Part shown: one piece after another, positions 49,912 through 61,000 of the stretch
Layout of the letters: the number at the start of each line of letters is the position of its first letter
How positions within the stretch are numbered: the first letter of the stretch is position 1
Origin: Burkholderia sp. Ac-20365
GTDB lineage: Bacteria > Pseudomonadota > Gammaproteobacteria > Burkholderiales > Burkholderiaceae
DNA length: 64,000 nt
NCBI RefSeq assembly: GCF_017104715.1
Contig: NZ_JAAGPI010000033.1
Span: forward strand, 37,060 to 101,059
Direction: 5' to 3'
The notes under the pieces: model-generated
Databases searched by the model: none
Told to the model about the DNA's origin: nothing
Seen by the model: the letters and a program-made list of their open reading frames with translations, nothing else
Position numbers and translations under genes: made by a program

Positions 49912-50559
49912 TCACCGGATTGCGGACCCTGCAATGAAAATCCGGACTGCCTGCCTCGCGATCACCCGTCTTCTCGCGACACTTGGACGTCGCGCGCCCA
50001 TCAACAGCATTCTTGCGCGCACGCCGCCCAGCACGAGATGAACGAACTGTTCGGCGGCGAGTTCGATATCGTCGAATTCGAGTTCGCCGCTTTCCACCGC
50101 CGCGCGCAAATAGCATTCGAGCGGCTCGATACCAATCAGTCTGCCGCCTTCCTGATACAGCCCGGCCGAGAGCGCGGGAAAACGGCGTGTCTCGACCAGC
50201 AGAACCCAGTAAAGCTGCGTCATGTCCTCGCGCGTACCGATATCGAGCAGATGCAGCGCTGCCCGTTCGAGCACGTCGCCGGGCGCGCCTGGGCTCGTGA
50301 CGATGTGCGCGAGTTCTTCACGCCAGGTCCGCCCGAGCATCTCCAGAATCGCGCTGAACAACTGCTCCTTGCTGCCGAAATGGCCATACAAGGTCTTCTT
50401 CGCCACGCCCGCGTCGCGGGCAATGTCGTCGAGACTGGTCTCCCGGAAGCCAACCGCCAGAAAGCGCTTCTTGGCGCTGTCGACCACTGCGCGAAGCCGA
50501 GCCTTCGACTCGCATCGCGTCAAGCGTCCACCCGGCCCGTGCTTGCGATCAGGATTCAT
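49912..50559 (-). CDS. TetR/AcrR-family regulator upstream of the RND operon
   Basis: A 215-residue TetR protein. HTH about residues 22-70 (VDSAKKRFLAVGFRETSLDDIARDAG, then KTLYGHFGSKEQLF). It carries the TetR_C AcrR-like C-terminal domain with a basic tail. It is on the same strand as, and 99 bases before, the OMF gene, so it could be co-transcribed with the pump or control it from an upstream promoter. This gives the pump two candidate regulators, one at each end. Confidence 0.9.
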   Translation of the reverse strand: MNPDRKHGPGGRLTRCESKARLRAVVDSAKKRFLAVGFRETSLDDIARDAGVAKKTLYGHFGSKEQLFSAILEMLGRTWREELAHIVTSPGAPGDVLERAALHLLDIGTREDMTQLYWVLLVETRRFPALSAGLYQEGGRLIGIEPLECYLRAAVESGELEFDDIELAAEQFVHLVLGGVRARMLLMGARRPSVARRRVIARQAVRIFIAGSAIR

Positions 50560-50924
50560 GGCGTCCGAGAACGCGCCATGCGGAAACTCTACCGATGCGT
50601 TTCCACGTGGCCGGGATGAGAACCGTGTTTTAGAAAGAGAAAATGTGCCGTCGTGGAGATACGCGAGACAGCAACGCTAAGCAGTATAGTCAATGAATTC
50701 GGGCTGTGGCATCCACAATTTATTATTGTTGTTTGCGCAATCGAATTGTCAATTGTCCCGAATTGTCCCGTCCAGCACGACGGAGACATTCAAAATCATT
50801 CATTTTATCGACTGCTATTGCCCAGGCATTCAGGCACGACGGTTTAACACGTTCAGCATTACATTTTCAGAAAGAAAGCTTCTGAATGCCGTGCGCGTTG
50901 ATCTGCAATGTCAAAGCGAGTCGA
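50560..50924. other. 365-base region without a gene, with triple AATTGTC repeats
   Basis: No coding frame that I support. Relatively A/T-rich. AATTGTC occurs three times at 50744-50750, 50751-50757 and 50761-50767, each of the last two extended to AATTGTCCCG. The repeats lie about 185-210 bases upstream of the TetR start and about 160 bases beyond the leftward lipoprotein stop. They look like an operator array of unknown ownership. Confidence 0.45.
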
Positions 50925-51323
50925 TCAGTATGCCCACCATCCCGGACCCCACATACTCCAGTTCCAGGCCGCGTTTTCATTCATCTCCGCGTTCATGCGT
51001 TCCTGGTTGATGAAGTTCTGCTGCAGCTGTTCGCGCTTGTAGTTGTCCCATGCGTTTTCGTCGCCGACATACAGGCAGCCGCATGCATACGGGTCCGCGT
51101 AGAGGAAGATCACCTTGCCGTCCTTGACCTTCTGGACGACGCGATTGGGCGGCAACGTGTTCAGTTGCAGGCGTTGCGCATCCGTAGTCACGGGGACGAT
51201 ATGAAAGCCCGCCGCCGACAGCAGATCATTCTTTTCATTGGCGCGCTCGACGGGCGAAGCACACCCGGCAACCAGAACGCTCATGCTTGCAGCTATCAGA
51301 ATAGTGGTCCAACGGAGCTTCAT
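50925..51323 (-). CDS. small lipoprotein of unknown function
   Basis: A 132-residue exported protein. Signal peptide ends in lipobox V-A-G-C (cysteine near residue 21). The mature part has no family I recognise. It holds a Cys pair in ADPYACGCLYVGDENAWDNY and a C-terminal region rich in Asn, Gln and Trp (MWGPGWWAY at the end). The ATG at 51323 is preceded by GAGGAAGAAG; an in-frame ATG 12 bases upstream is possible. It stands alone between the TetR gene and a divergent acetyltransferase. Confidence 0.8.
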   Translation of the reverse strand: MKLRWTTILIAASMSVLVAGCASPVERANEKNDLLSAAGFHIVPVTTDAQRLQLNTLPPNRVVQKVKDGKVIFLYADPYACGCLYVGDENAWDNYKREQLQQNFINQERMNAEMNENAAWNWSMWGPGWWAY

Positions 51324-51477
51324 CTTCTTCCTCATCGAGTAGGCGGGCAATATCGGGGTGCAAACGTGGAGCGTAGATTGCCCACCGTGAATTAGGGGAA
51401 AATTACACTGACGCAGCGCATGGCGACCGCCCGCCCTGTCCTGCTCGTTCGACGGCACACTTGAAAACAACGACATC

Positions 51478-52080
51478 ATGCCATTACTGAAACCCATCAC
51501 GCTGGATACGTCACGGCTGATCCTGCGGCCGCTTCAACAGGACGATGCAGCATCGCTATTTGCCATCTGGTCCGATCCGCTCGCGATGCGGTACTTCTCG
51601 TTCGTGCCGATGACGTCCGTCGCGCAAGCTGAGGAGCGTGTGGAACGTAGAATCAGCGGAACTGCCGACGGTGCCTCGATAGCTTGCACGCTCGTGTCGC
51701 GGCAGACGGGTGAAGCGCTGGGCGATCTCAGCCTGTTCAACGTGAACGAGCCGTGCCTGAGGGCGGAAATCGGCTTCAGTCTGCAGCGCAGGCACTGGGG
51801 CAACGGCTATATGTTCGAAGCCGCTGCACGACTCGTCGATCACGCGTTCGACGCGTTCGGTCTACGCCGCATCGAAGCGGATATCGATCCGCGCAATCAG
51901 GCTTCGGCGAATCTGCTTGAACGGCTGGGCTTCAAACGCGAAGGCCTGTTGCGCGAGCGCTGGCGAGTGGGTGACGAAGTGTCGGATAGCGCGCTGTATG
52001 GTTTGCTGGAAAGCGAGCGGCGTGTGCCGCTCACATCACCTGTTGCGGCGCCCTTCCCGCCAGCCACAACGCGACATTGA
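51478..52080 (+). CDS. GNAT-family acetyltransferase, RimJ/RimL-like
   Basis: A 200-residue GNAT. The N-terminus TSRLILRPLQQDDAASLFAIWSDP, the central AEIGFSLQRRHWGNGYMFEAA and NLLERLGFKREGLLRERW match the RimJ/RimL/YdaF group, which acetylates ribosomal proteins or small amines. The last 50 bases overlap the 3' end of the convergent gene, and the final residues (after LESERR) look like read-on rather than domain. Confidence 0.88.
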   Translation: MPLLKPITLDTSRLILRPLQQDDAASLFAIWSDPLAMRYFSFVPMTSVAQAEERVERRISGTADGASIACTLVSRQTGEALGDLSLFNVNEPCLRAEIGFSLQRRHWGNGYMFEAAARLVDHAFDAFGLRRIEADIDPRNQASANLLERLGFKREGLLRERWRVGDEVSDSALYGLLESERRVPLTSPVAAPFPPATTRH

Positions 52081-52918
52081 GCGCATAGCGATGCGCGTCC
52101 GGCAACGCCTGCTGCTCGGTTTGCATGCTGTTGCCGGGCGGTTCGTCGACAAAGCTCGGTGCGCCGTCGCGCGCGTCCCAGTTGTAGTCCGCGAAATGAT
52201 GGAAGGTGCTTTGCGCGACGGCCGGGCCGCCACTGCTTGACGGCTCGAAGGCCACAGCCAGATTGAAACTCTTCCCGGTGACCTTGCTCTTGCCGCGCGC
52301 AATCACGCGGGCCGATTCGTCGTCGGGCGCATCGACGGCGCCTTCGTGCGGATGCGCCGGGAAGTAACGGATCGCACCCGTTGGAGAATCGGCGTTGCTC
52401 AAGAGCGGATGGGTCGACCCGACGACGGCCACTTCCTGAAAGTCCCCATTTGCGCCCGAATGAAAATTGGGCCATGAAATATGGGTCGAATATGGATCGT
52501 CGCAAACGCAACGCGACTCGTCGGGATCGATGTTGCGGGTATGGAAGTGATGCGCCTTGCCCACTGCGCCGAGACTGCACAGCGAACAGCCCACGTCCAT
52601 ATGATCGCGCGTGACCAGCAGGCCGCGGCCTGCCTCGCGGAACCGCAGGATGCCTTCGCAATCTTCAGGCGTGAGCCCATCGCCTTCATCGACGGCGAAG
52701 AGCCACAACTCGTCGAAGTCCGACTGGTCCAGACGCGAAAGCACCGGGTCCGGCTGACCGCGTTGCTCGCGATCCCGCGCCACCACGTCGAACACGGCGC
52801 GCCCTTCGCGGTCGCGATGGTTGCGCAGCAGTTCCGCGAGGCGGCTGAAGCGCGCGATCGACCAGTCATCGGCGACAGGCGGAATGGTCGTTTGCAGAAG
52901 GATCTTGATGGTATCCAT
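52031..52918 (-). CDS. unrecognised Cys/His-rich soluble protein
   Basis: A 295-residue cytoplasmic protein without signal peptide. The first half (MDTIKILLQTTIPP, FDELWLFAVDEGDGL, EDCEGILRFREAGRGLLVTRDH) resembles a ThuA/class-I-glutamine-amidotransferase-like alpha-beta sandwich. The middle is rich in potential metal ligands: GCSLCSLGAVGKAHHFHTRN followed by SRCVCDD and STHISWPNFHSG. The C-terminal third has HHFADYNWDARDGAP. I could not name the family. The ATG at 52918 is preceded by a purine-poor leader, so the start is uncertain. It converges on, and overlaps by 50 bases, the acetyltransferase gene. Confidence 0.75.
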   Translation of the reverse strand: MDTIKILLQTTIPPVADDWSIARFSRLAELLRNHRDREGRAVFDVVARDREQRGQPDPVLSRLDQSDFDELWLFAVDEGDGLTPEDCEGILRFREAGRGLLVTRDHMDVGCSLCSLGAVGKAHHFHTRNIDPDESRCVCDDPYSTHISWPNFHSGANGDFQEVAVVGSTHPLLSNADSPTGAIRYFPAHPHEGAVDAPDDESARVIARGKSKVTGKSFNLAVAFEPSSSGGPAVAQSTFHHFADYNWDARDGAPSFVDEPPGNSMQTEQQALPDAHRYALNVALWLAGRAPQQVM

Positions 52919-53110
52919 AGTGGCCACATGGTAGCTGCACTCATCTGAGCGTGCAGTGATGGTAGCCCCATGCATGTGACAGCAACAGGCATGCGTACGG
53001 ATACACGGTGTTGCCCTTCAGGCACGCATCGCATGTCGCCCGGCTGCCAACTGCACAAACTTTCTGATGCTGCTAGATTTGTCCCCAGCGAAACTCCCTG
53101 AGAGGCTTCC

Positions 53111-54172
53111 ATGGCCGACAAACCCGGTTCCCAGGCGTCCACTGCCCGCTCGCTGGTCGTGATCGCAGTCGTTGTTGGCGGCGCGGCCATCGCGTTTGCC
53201 TACACGGCTGGCTGGCTGACCCCAAGCCGTCTGACACCCCCGAAAATCGTCAACGCGCTGGCGCCGCCAGGCGGCCCCGCGCTGGGCTTCAGGCGCAATC
53301 ATGCGAAGGGCATCTGCTTCACCGGCACGTTCGAATCGAATGGAGCGGCTGCTGCATTGTCGAAGGCGCCGATCTTCGCGCAGGGCACGTCGCAGGTAAC
53401 AGGACGCTTCAATCTCGCGACGCCCGACCCCAAAGCCACCGATCCGAGCGTGCGGGTTCGCGGCCTGGGCCTGCGCATGGTCGCGCCGGATGGCACCGAA
53501 TGGCGCTCGGCGATGATCGATGCACCCTTCTTCCCCGTCGCGACGCCGCAAGCGTTTTATGCGTTGCTGGAAGCATCGGCGCAAAAAGACAATCCCGATG
53601 CAATGAAGCAGTTCATTGCCGCGCATCCCGAGTTCGCCGCGTTCGGCGCATGGGCGACGACGGCACCATGGACGGCTTCATACGCGCAGGATCAGTACAA
53701 CAGTCTCAACAGCTTCATCTTCACGAATGCGCAAGGGCAGGATTCAGTGGTGCGCTGGTCGTTCGTGCCGGCCGCAAAGCCCGAGCCGGTGTCCCCCGAT
53801 GTCCTGAAGCAGCGCCCCGCCAACTTCCTCGAAACCGACATCACGCAACGCGTGCAAAGCGCGCCGCAACGCTGGACGCTGGTCGTCACCGTCGCCAACC
53901 CTGGCGATCCGACCGCGGACCCGAGCAAGGCATGGCCCGACGATCGCCGCAAGATCGAAGCGGGCACGCTGGTGGTCAGCGCGATCGAGCCCGAGCCGGA
54001 TGGTCCGTGCCGCGACCTCAACTTCGATCCGACGGTTCTTCCCGCGGGCATGCACGTGTCCGACGATCCGTTCCCCGCTGCGCGCTCGGCCGCGTATTCC
54101 GTTTCGTTCAATCGCCGCACCGCTGAAGACAAATACTATCCGCACACGCCTGCCGAAGGAGCGAAGCCATGA
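53111..54172 (+). CDS. membrane-anchored catalase-like peroxidase (SrpA-type)
   Basis: A 353-residue protein with one N-terminal membrane anchor (about residues 14-34), placing the catalytic part in the periplasm. The catalase core is short, without the usual N-terminal arm or flavodoxin-like domain. FRRNHAKGICFTGTF carries the distal histidine of the VHAKG motif, and AARSAAYSVSFNRR carries the Arg-x-x-x-Tyr proximal heme ligand near the C-terminus. These small catalases act more as peroxidases. The following cytochrome b561 gene overlaps its stop by 4 bases. Confidence 0.9.
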   Translation: MADKPGSQASTARSLVVIAVVVGGAAIAFAYTAGWLTPSRLTPPKIVNALAPPGGPALGFRRNHAKGICFTGTFESNGAAAALSKAPIFAQGTSQVTGRFNLATPDPKATDPSVRVRGLGLRMVAPDGTEWRSAMIDAPFFPVATPQAFYALLEASAQKDNPDAMKQFIAAHPEFAAFGAWATTAPWTASYAQDQYNSLNSFIFTNAQGQDSVVRWSFVPAAKPEPVSPDVLKQRPANFLETDITQRVQSAPQRWTLVVTVANPGDPTADPSKAWPDDRRKIEAGTLVVSAIEPEPDGPCRDLNFDPTVLPAGMHVSDDPFPAARSAAYSVSFNRRTAEDKYYPHTPAEGAKP

Positions 54173-54702
54173 AACCGACACTCGAGCGCTTTACGCCTTT
54201 GCAGCGCGCACTGCACTGGATCATGGCGATCTGCATTCTGGCGATGCTGTTCATCGGCGTCGGCATGGTCTCCACGATACGTCCCGACTATCTGACGCTG
54301 GTGTCGATACACAAGCCGCTAGGCATCGCCATTCTCGTGCTGGCGTTGATACGGCTGGTCGTCAGGCTTACTCGCGGCGCGCCGAGTCTGCCATCCGACA
54401 TGCCCGAACCGATGAAGCTCGCAGCGTATCTGTCGCATCTCGCGTTCTATGCACTGATGATCGGGCTGCCGCTGATCGGCTGGGGGATGCTGTCCGCGGC
54501 GGAGTATCCCGTGATCGTGGCGGGTGTGCAGTTGCCGTGGATCCTGCCGCACAGCAATGAGCTGCATACGCTGCTATGGAATGCGCACCGGTTCCTCGCA
54601 CTGTGTTTCTTCGCGCTGATTCTCGTGCATCTTGCGGCCGCGCTGTTTCATGCGCTGGTGCGCCGCGACGGCGTATTTCATGCAATGGCGCCCTGGCGCT
54701 GA
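54169..54702 (+). CDS. cytochrome b561
   Basis: A 177-residue, four-helix membrane cytochrome. Histidines that could ligate two b hemes are seen in FTPLQRALHWIMAICIL, TLVSIHKPLG, WNAHRFLALCFF and LILVHLAAALFHALV. It transfers electrons from the quinol pool to periplasmic partners. The ATGA overlap with the catalase-like gene implies co-translation, so it probably supplies electrons to that peroxidase. Its 3' end overlaps the convergent acyltransferase gene by 25 bases. Confidence 0.93.
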   Translation: MKPTLERFTPLQRALHWIMAICILAMLFIGVGMVSTIRPDYLTLVSIHKPLGIAILVLALIRLVVRLTRGAPSLPSDMPEPMKLAAYLSHLAFYALMIGLPLIGWGMLSAAEYPVIVAGVQLPWILPHSNELHTLLWNAHRFLALCFFALILVHLAAALFHALVRRDGVFHAMAPWR

Positions 54703-55235
54703 GCGGCTGGTTCGATATCCCTGATCTTGCGTGCCGGCACACCGCCCACCAGCGTATAAGCCGGCACGTCCTTCGTCACGACTGCGCCAGCGGCGATCAC
54801 GGCCGCCTCGTGAATCGTCACGCCGGGCAGGATCGTTGCGCCTGCACCGATCCACACCTTGTCGCCAACGCGGATCTCCTGATGATCGAGGCCGCGCCCC
54901 AGTTCTGGCTCGTAGACGATGCCGTGCGTCGCCGTTTCGAACGATACGCGCGGACCGACCTGCACGTCGTCGCCGATCGAAATGCGGCTATTGCGGCACG
55001 CAAGCCGCGTCTGCGCATTCAGATACACGTTGTCGCCGATCGAGATACCGCGAATCGTTTCTTCGTTCAGGCTCAGTTCGAGATTCAACGGGCCGATGAT
55101 CGTCACGTCCCTGCCGATCGCCATGCCCGCCTTGCGGAATAGCGATGCGCGCACGCGGTTGAACGGACCGTAGATCGGCAGCGTGTTGCCGAGTGCTATG
55201 AAGAGGTGTCGTCTGAATGCCGTCAGTAGTTTCAT
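54678..55235 (-). CDS. hexapeptide-repeat acyltransferase (MAT/LbpA-like)
   Basis: A 185-residue left-handed beta-helix O-acetyltransferase. Hexapeptide turns run through IGRDVTIIGPLNLELS, ISIGDNVYLNAQ, ISIGDDVQVGPR and VWIGAGATILPGVTI. The C-terminal KDVPAYTLVGGVPARKIR is the standard end of maltose/galactoside acetyltransferases. It likely acetylates a sugar or polysaccharide. I chose the ATG at 55235 (MKLLTAFRRHLFIALG). It ends within the convergent cytochrome gene. Confidence 0.9.
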   Translation of the reverse strand: MKLLTAFRRHLFIALGNTLPIYGPFNRVRASLFRKAGMAIGRDVTIIGPLNLELSLNEETIRGISIGDNVYLNAQTRLACRNSRISIGDDVQVGPRVSFETATHGIVYEPELGRGLDHQEIRVGDKVWIGAGATILPGVTIHEAAVIAAGAVVTKDVPAYTLVGGVPARKIRDIEPAAQRQGAIA

Positions 55236-55377
55236 CGTCTGCGTATCGCGCGATCGATAAGACCAACCCGAGGCCACCCCGTCCGATCGCCGATCCGTTT
55301 ATAAAGCTGCGATTCTACTGACGTGATGCGCGGCGATGTGCGCCGGGTCGCCGAGGTGGCGTGTTGTGCGGAGGTTT

Positions 55378-55401
55378 TGGCGCGATCGACGGCTCGCGCC
55401 A
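55378..55401. repeat. 8-bp inverted repeat in the gap after the Clp gene
   Basis: TGGCGCGA (55378-55385), 8 bases, TCGCGCCA (55394-55401). It lies 32 bases beyond the Clp stop. On that strand A's, not U's, follow the hairpin, so it is a poor intrinsic terminator and may instead be processed or Rho-dependent. Confidence 0.4.
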
Positions 55402-55432
55402 CGCATTCGGACGCGAGCCGGACGATGCAAGG

Positions 55433-58144
<2,712 letters not shown>

Positions 58145-58156
58145 TGTCGAGCCTCT

Positions 58157-58176
58157 CCTGACATCGGTGTGTCAGG
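58157..58176 (-). promoter_or_regulatory. hairpin partly covering the Clp ribosome binding site
   Basis: CCTGACA and TGTCAGG form a perfect 7-bp stem with a 6-base loop in the mRNA leader, 13-32 bases before the ATG. The Shine-Dalgarno stretch AGGAGAGG starts inside the 3' arm. A melting stem could control translation of this stress ATPase. Confidence 0.4.
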
Positions 58177-58179
58177 CTA

Positions 58180-58200
58180 GCACGCCGCACGCGGGCGTGC
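58180..58200 (-). terminator. hairpin after the phosphoketolase gene
   Basis: GCACGCC (58180-58186), loop of 7, GGCGTGC (58194-58200). It lies 20 bases beyond the phosphoketolase stop and before the Clp leader. There is no U-run. It probably terminates or attenuates the upstream transcript. Confidence 0.5.
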
Positions 58201-58219
58201 AGACATGCGACTGAAAGCA

Positions 58220-60604
58220 TCAACCCGACCACTTCCACTCGCGGATCGCTTCACTGTCGATGCCTTCCGTATGCGCGTAATCGAGGTGCTGGATCTTCTG
58301 ATCGCGCAAGCGTTCCTTCGCGTGATCGCCGACGCCTCGCAGACGCGGCACACGGTCGATCACATCGATCGCGAGCGAAAAGCGGTCGATACCGTTGATG
58401 ATTGCCAGTTCCAGCGGCGTATTGATGTTGCCCTTCTCCGCATAGCCGTGCACGTGGATGTTTTCGTGATTCGTGCGTCGATAGGTCAGCTTGTGAACGA
58501 GCGTTGCATACGAATGGAAATTGAAGATCACCGGCTTGTTCGTCGTGAACAGCGAGTCGAAGTCGCGTGCCGACAATCCGTGCGGATGATCGGAATCCGG
58601 CATCAGCCTGAACAGATCCACCACGTTCACAAAGCGCATCCGCAGATCGGGGAACAGCCCTTTGAGAATTTCCACTGCGGCGAGCGCTTCCATGGTCGGA
58701 ATGTCGCCGGCGCTTGCCATCACGACATCGGGCTCGTGGTCCTGATCCGTCGAAGCCCAGTCCCAGATGCCGATGCCCTTTGTGCAATGCGTGATCGCCG
58801 ATTGCATGTCGAGATACTGCAAATGCGGCTGCTTGTCGGCGACGATCACGTTCACATAATCACGCGAGCGCAGGCAATGATCGGCGACGCTCAACAGGCA
58901 GTTCGCGTCGGGCGGCAGATAGATCCGCACGACATCGGGGCTCTTGTTCGTGACGACATCGAGAAAGCCCGGATCCTGATGCGTAAAACCGTTGTGATCC
59001 TGCCGCCAGACCAGCGACGTGATCAACAGATTCAACGAAGGCACAGGCTGCCGCCAGCGCAATTCGCGCTTGGCTTTCTCGAGCCATTTCGCGTGCTGGT
59101 TGAACATCGAATCGATCACATGCACGAACGCTTCGTAGGTGGCGAACAGGCCGTGCCGCCCCGTCAGCGTATAGCCTTCGAGCCAGCCTTCCAGCGTGTG
59201 CTCGCTGAGCATTTCCATCACGCGGCCATCGACGGAGAGTTCACCGCCGTCGCTATCGGATTCGACGATCTGCGCAAGCCACGTCTTCTGCGAGGCTTCG
59301 TAAATTGCCGTGAGCTTGTTGCTGGCGGTTTCGTCGGGACCGAATACGCGAAAGCTCGTCATATTGCGACGCATGACGTCGCGCAGAAACTGCCCGAGCA
59401 CATCGGTGGGCGATACATAAGTTGTGCCCGGCGTGCCGACGTCAACGGCATAGGCGGAGAAATCGGGCAAATCCAGCGCTTTGCACAATGCGCCGCCGTT
59501 CGCATGCGGGTTCGCGCTGATCCGCCGCGCGCCTTCCGGCGCAAGCGCACGCAACTCCGCGACGAGCCGCCCGGATTCGTCGAACAGCTTTTCCGGCTCG
59601 TAGCTGCGCAGCCATGATTCGACCAGCTTCAGGCTTTTATCGTTGCTGGCGGGATCCGCGACGGGAACCTGATGCGCGCGCCATGTGCCTTCAATCTTGT
59701 GTCCGCCGAATTCGCGCGGTCCCGTCCAGCCCTTTGGAGAACGTAGCACGATCATCGGCCAGCGCGGCCGCTGTATATCGCCTTCGTGACGCGCGCGTTG
59801 CTGGATCGCACGAATGTCGTCGATGCACTGATCGAGCGTCGCGGCCATCTTCTGATGCATGGTCTCCGGCTCGTCGCCTTCGACGAAATACGGCCTGTAA
59901 CCATAGCCGGTTAACAGCGCTTCGAGTTCTTCATGCGGAATGCGCGCGAGTATCGTCGGGTTCGCGATCTTGTAGCCATTCAGATGCAGAACGGGCAGCA
60001 CCGCGCCGTCGCGTGCCGGATTCAGGAATTTGTTCGAATGCCACGATGTCGCAAGCGGGCCCGTTTCCGCCTCGCCATCGCCGATCATCACGGTGACGAT
60101 CAGATCGGGATTATCGAACGCAGCGCCATAGCCGTGCGACAGGCTATAGCCCAATTCCCCGCCTTCGTGAATTGAGCCCGGCGTCTCGGGCGTGCAGTGC
60201 GAGCCGATGCCGCCGGGAAACGAAAACAGCTTGAAAAGACGCGCCATACCTTCTTCCGTTTCAGCGCGATCCGGATAGATCTCTGAATAGCGCCCTTCCA
60301 GGTAGCTGTGCGCGAGCGTTGCGGGTGCGCCGTGGCCCGGCCCTGAAATAAAGATCACATTGAGATCGCGCTGTCTGATCACGCGGTTCAGATGCACGAG
60401 CACGAAGCTCTGTCCGGGATCCGAGCCCCAGTGGCCAAGCAGGCGCCGCTTGATGTGCTCGGGCGCGAGCGGCTCGCGCAATAGCGGATTCGCGCGCAGA
60501 TAAATCATGCCGCCAGACAGGTAATTGCATGCCCGCCAGTAGCGGTCCATGTTGCGCAGTTCGTCGGCTTGCAACGGTGCGGATTGCAGGCGGGTGTCGT
60601 CCAT
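58220..60604 (-). CDS. phosphoketolase
   Basis: A 794-residue ThDP enzyme of the Xfp/Xpk family, full length. It has HLNRVIRQRDLNVIFISGPG with PGHGAPA, the SHGYGAAFDN segment, and the ThDP-Mg motif GDGEAETGPLATSWHSNKFL. The C-terminal HGLSARDFDSLFTTNKPVIF also matches. It splits xylulose 5-phosphate (and possibly fructose 6-phosphate) into acetyl phosphate and a triose or tetrose phosphate. The window does not show an acetate kinase or phosphotransacetylase partner next to it. GGAG precedes the ATG at 60604. Confidence 0.96.
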   Translation of the reverse strand: MDDTRLQSAPLQADELRNMDRYWRACNYLSGGMIYLRANPLLREPLAPEHIKRRLLGHWGSDPGQSFVLVHLNRVIRQRDLNVIFISGPGHGAPATLAHSYLEGRYSEIYPDRAETEEGMARLFKLFSFPGGIGSHCTPETPGSIHEGGELGYSLSHGYGAAFDNPDLIVTVMIGDGEAETGPLATSWHSNKFLNPARDGAVLPVLHLNGYKIANPTILARIPHEELEALLTGYGYRPYFVEGDEPETMHQKMAATLDQCIDDIRAIQQRARHEGDIQRPRWPMIVLRSPKGWTGPREFGGHKIEGTWRAHQVPVADPASNDKSLKLVESWLRSYEPEKLFDESGRLVAELRALAPEGARRISANPHANGGALCKALDLPDFSAYAVDVGTPGTTYVSPTDVLGQFLRDVMRRNMTSFRVFGPDETASNKLTAIYEASQKTWLAQIVESDSDGGELSVDGRVMEMLSEHTLEGWLEGYTLTGRHGLFATYEAFVHVIDSMFNQHAKWLEKAKRELRWRQPVPSLNLLITSLVWRQDHNGFTHQDPGFLDVVTNKSPDVVRIYLPPDANCLLSVADHCLRSRDYVNVIVADKQPHLQYLDMQSAITHCTKGIGIWDWASTDQDHEPDVVMASAGDIPTMEALAAVEILKGLFPDLRMRFVNVVDLFRLMPDSDHPHGLSARDFDSLFTTNKPVIFNFHSYATLVHKLTYRRTNHENIHVHGYAEKGNINTPLELAIINGIDRFSLAIDVIDRVPRLRGVGDHAKERLRDQKIQHLDYAHTEGIDSEAIREWKWSG

Positions 60605-60897
60605 TGAGCGTCTCCATTTCAGGTGGTTTCGCGGGGCGCAGTGCCTTCCTAAGGATAGGAGGTGCTTCGCGTATGTCTATTGCGAATGCACGAGTCTTTG
60701 ACTTAAGCAGCACATGGATTGCGACACTGTTTTTTTCGCTTGCAATTGATGGCCCGTGCGCGCAGCAACCGTTACGCAGATAGACGAGCGCAATGGACGG
60801 ACGAGTCCGATTCGCAAGGACGCGAATCGTAAGGATGGATAGCGGGAGGAACATCGGCACGCGAACGGTGCCGATGGATGCGCAGGCAACAAAACGT
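60605..60897. other. gap of about 290 bases upstream of the phosphoketolase gene
   Basis: Leftward promoter region of the phosphoketolase gene. Short open frames on both strands here look like chance. I found no clear palindromic operator. Confidence 0.5.
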
Positions 60898-60922
60898 GAT
60901 GCGTCACGTGGCGTCACGCATC
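60898..60922. repeat. hairpin GATGCGT/ACGCATC after argG
   Basis: GATGCGT (60898-60904) and ACGCATC (60916-60922) pair across an 11-base loop that itself repeats GCGTCACG. It lies just beyond the argG terminator and could back it up. Confidence 0.45.
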
Positions 60923-60930
60923 AAGGAAAC

Positions 60931-60985
60931 GGGGCGGGTTTTCGCGCGCTTCGTTACGAAAGCATCTGCGCGAAAAACCCGCCCC
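60931..60985 (-). terminator. long intrinsic-type terminator hairpin of argG
   Basis: GGGGCGGGTTTTCGCGC (60931-60947) pairs with the segment 60968-60985 over 17 bases with one bulged base. It lies 16 bases beyond the argG stop. The stem is very GC-rich, and GTTTCCTT follows on the argG strand. It is the strongest terminator-like structure in the window. Confidence 0.8.
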
Positions 60986-61000
60986 GTCAGGCAAACAGAT

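Noticed and set aside
55378..55401. Hairpin after the Clp gene as an intrinsic terminator
   Set aside because: The bases after the 3' arm on the coding strand are A-rich rather than U-rich, so I list it only as an inverted repeat.
60529..60907. Short frames on both strands upstream of the phosphoketolase gene
   Set aside because: Low-complexity translations with no ribosome binding site; the region is better read as promoter and 3' flanks.
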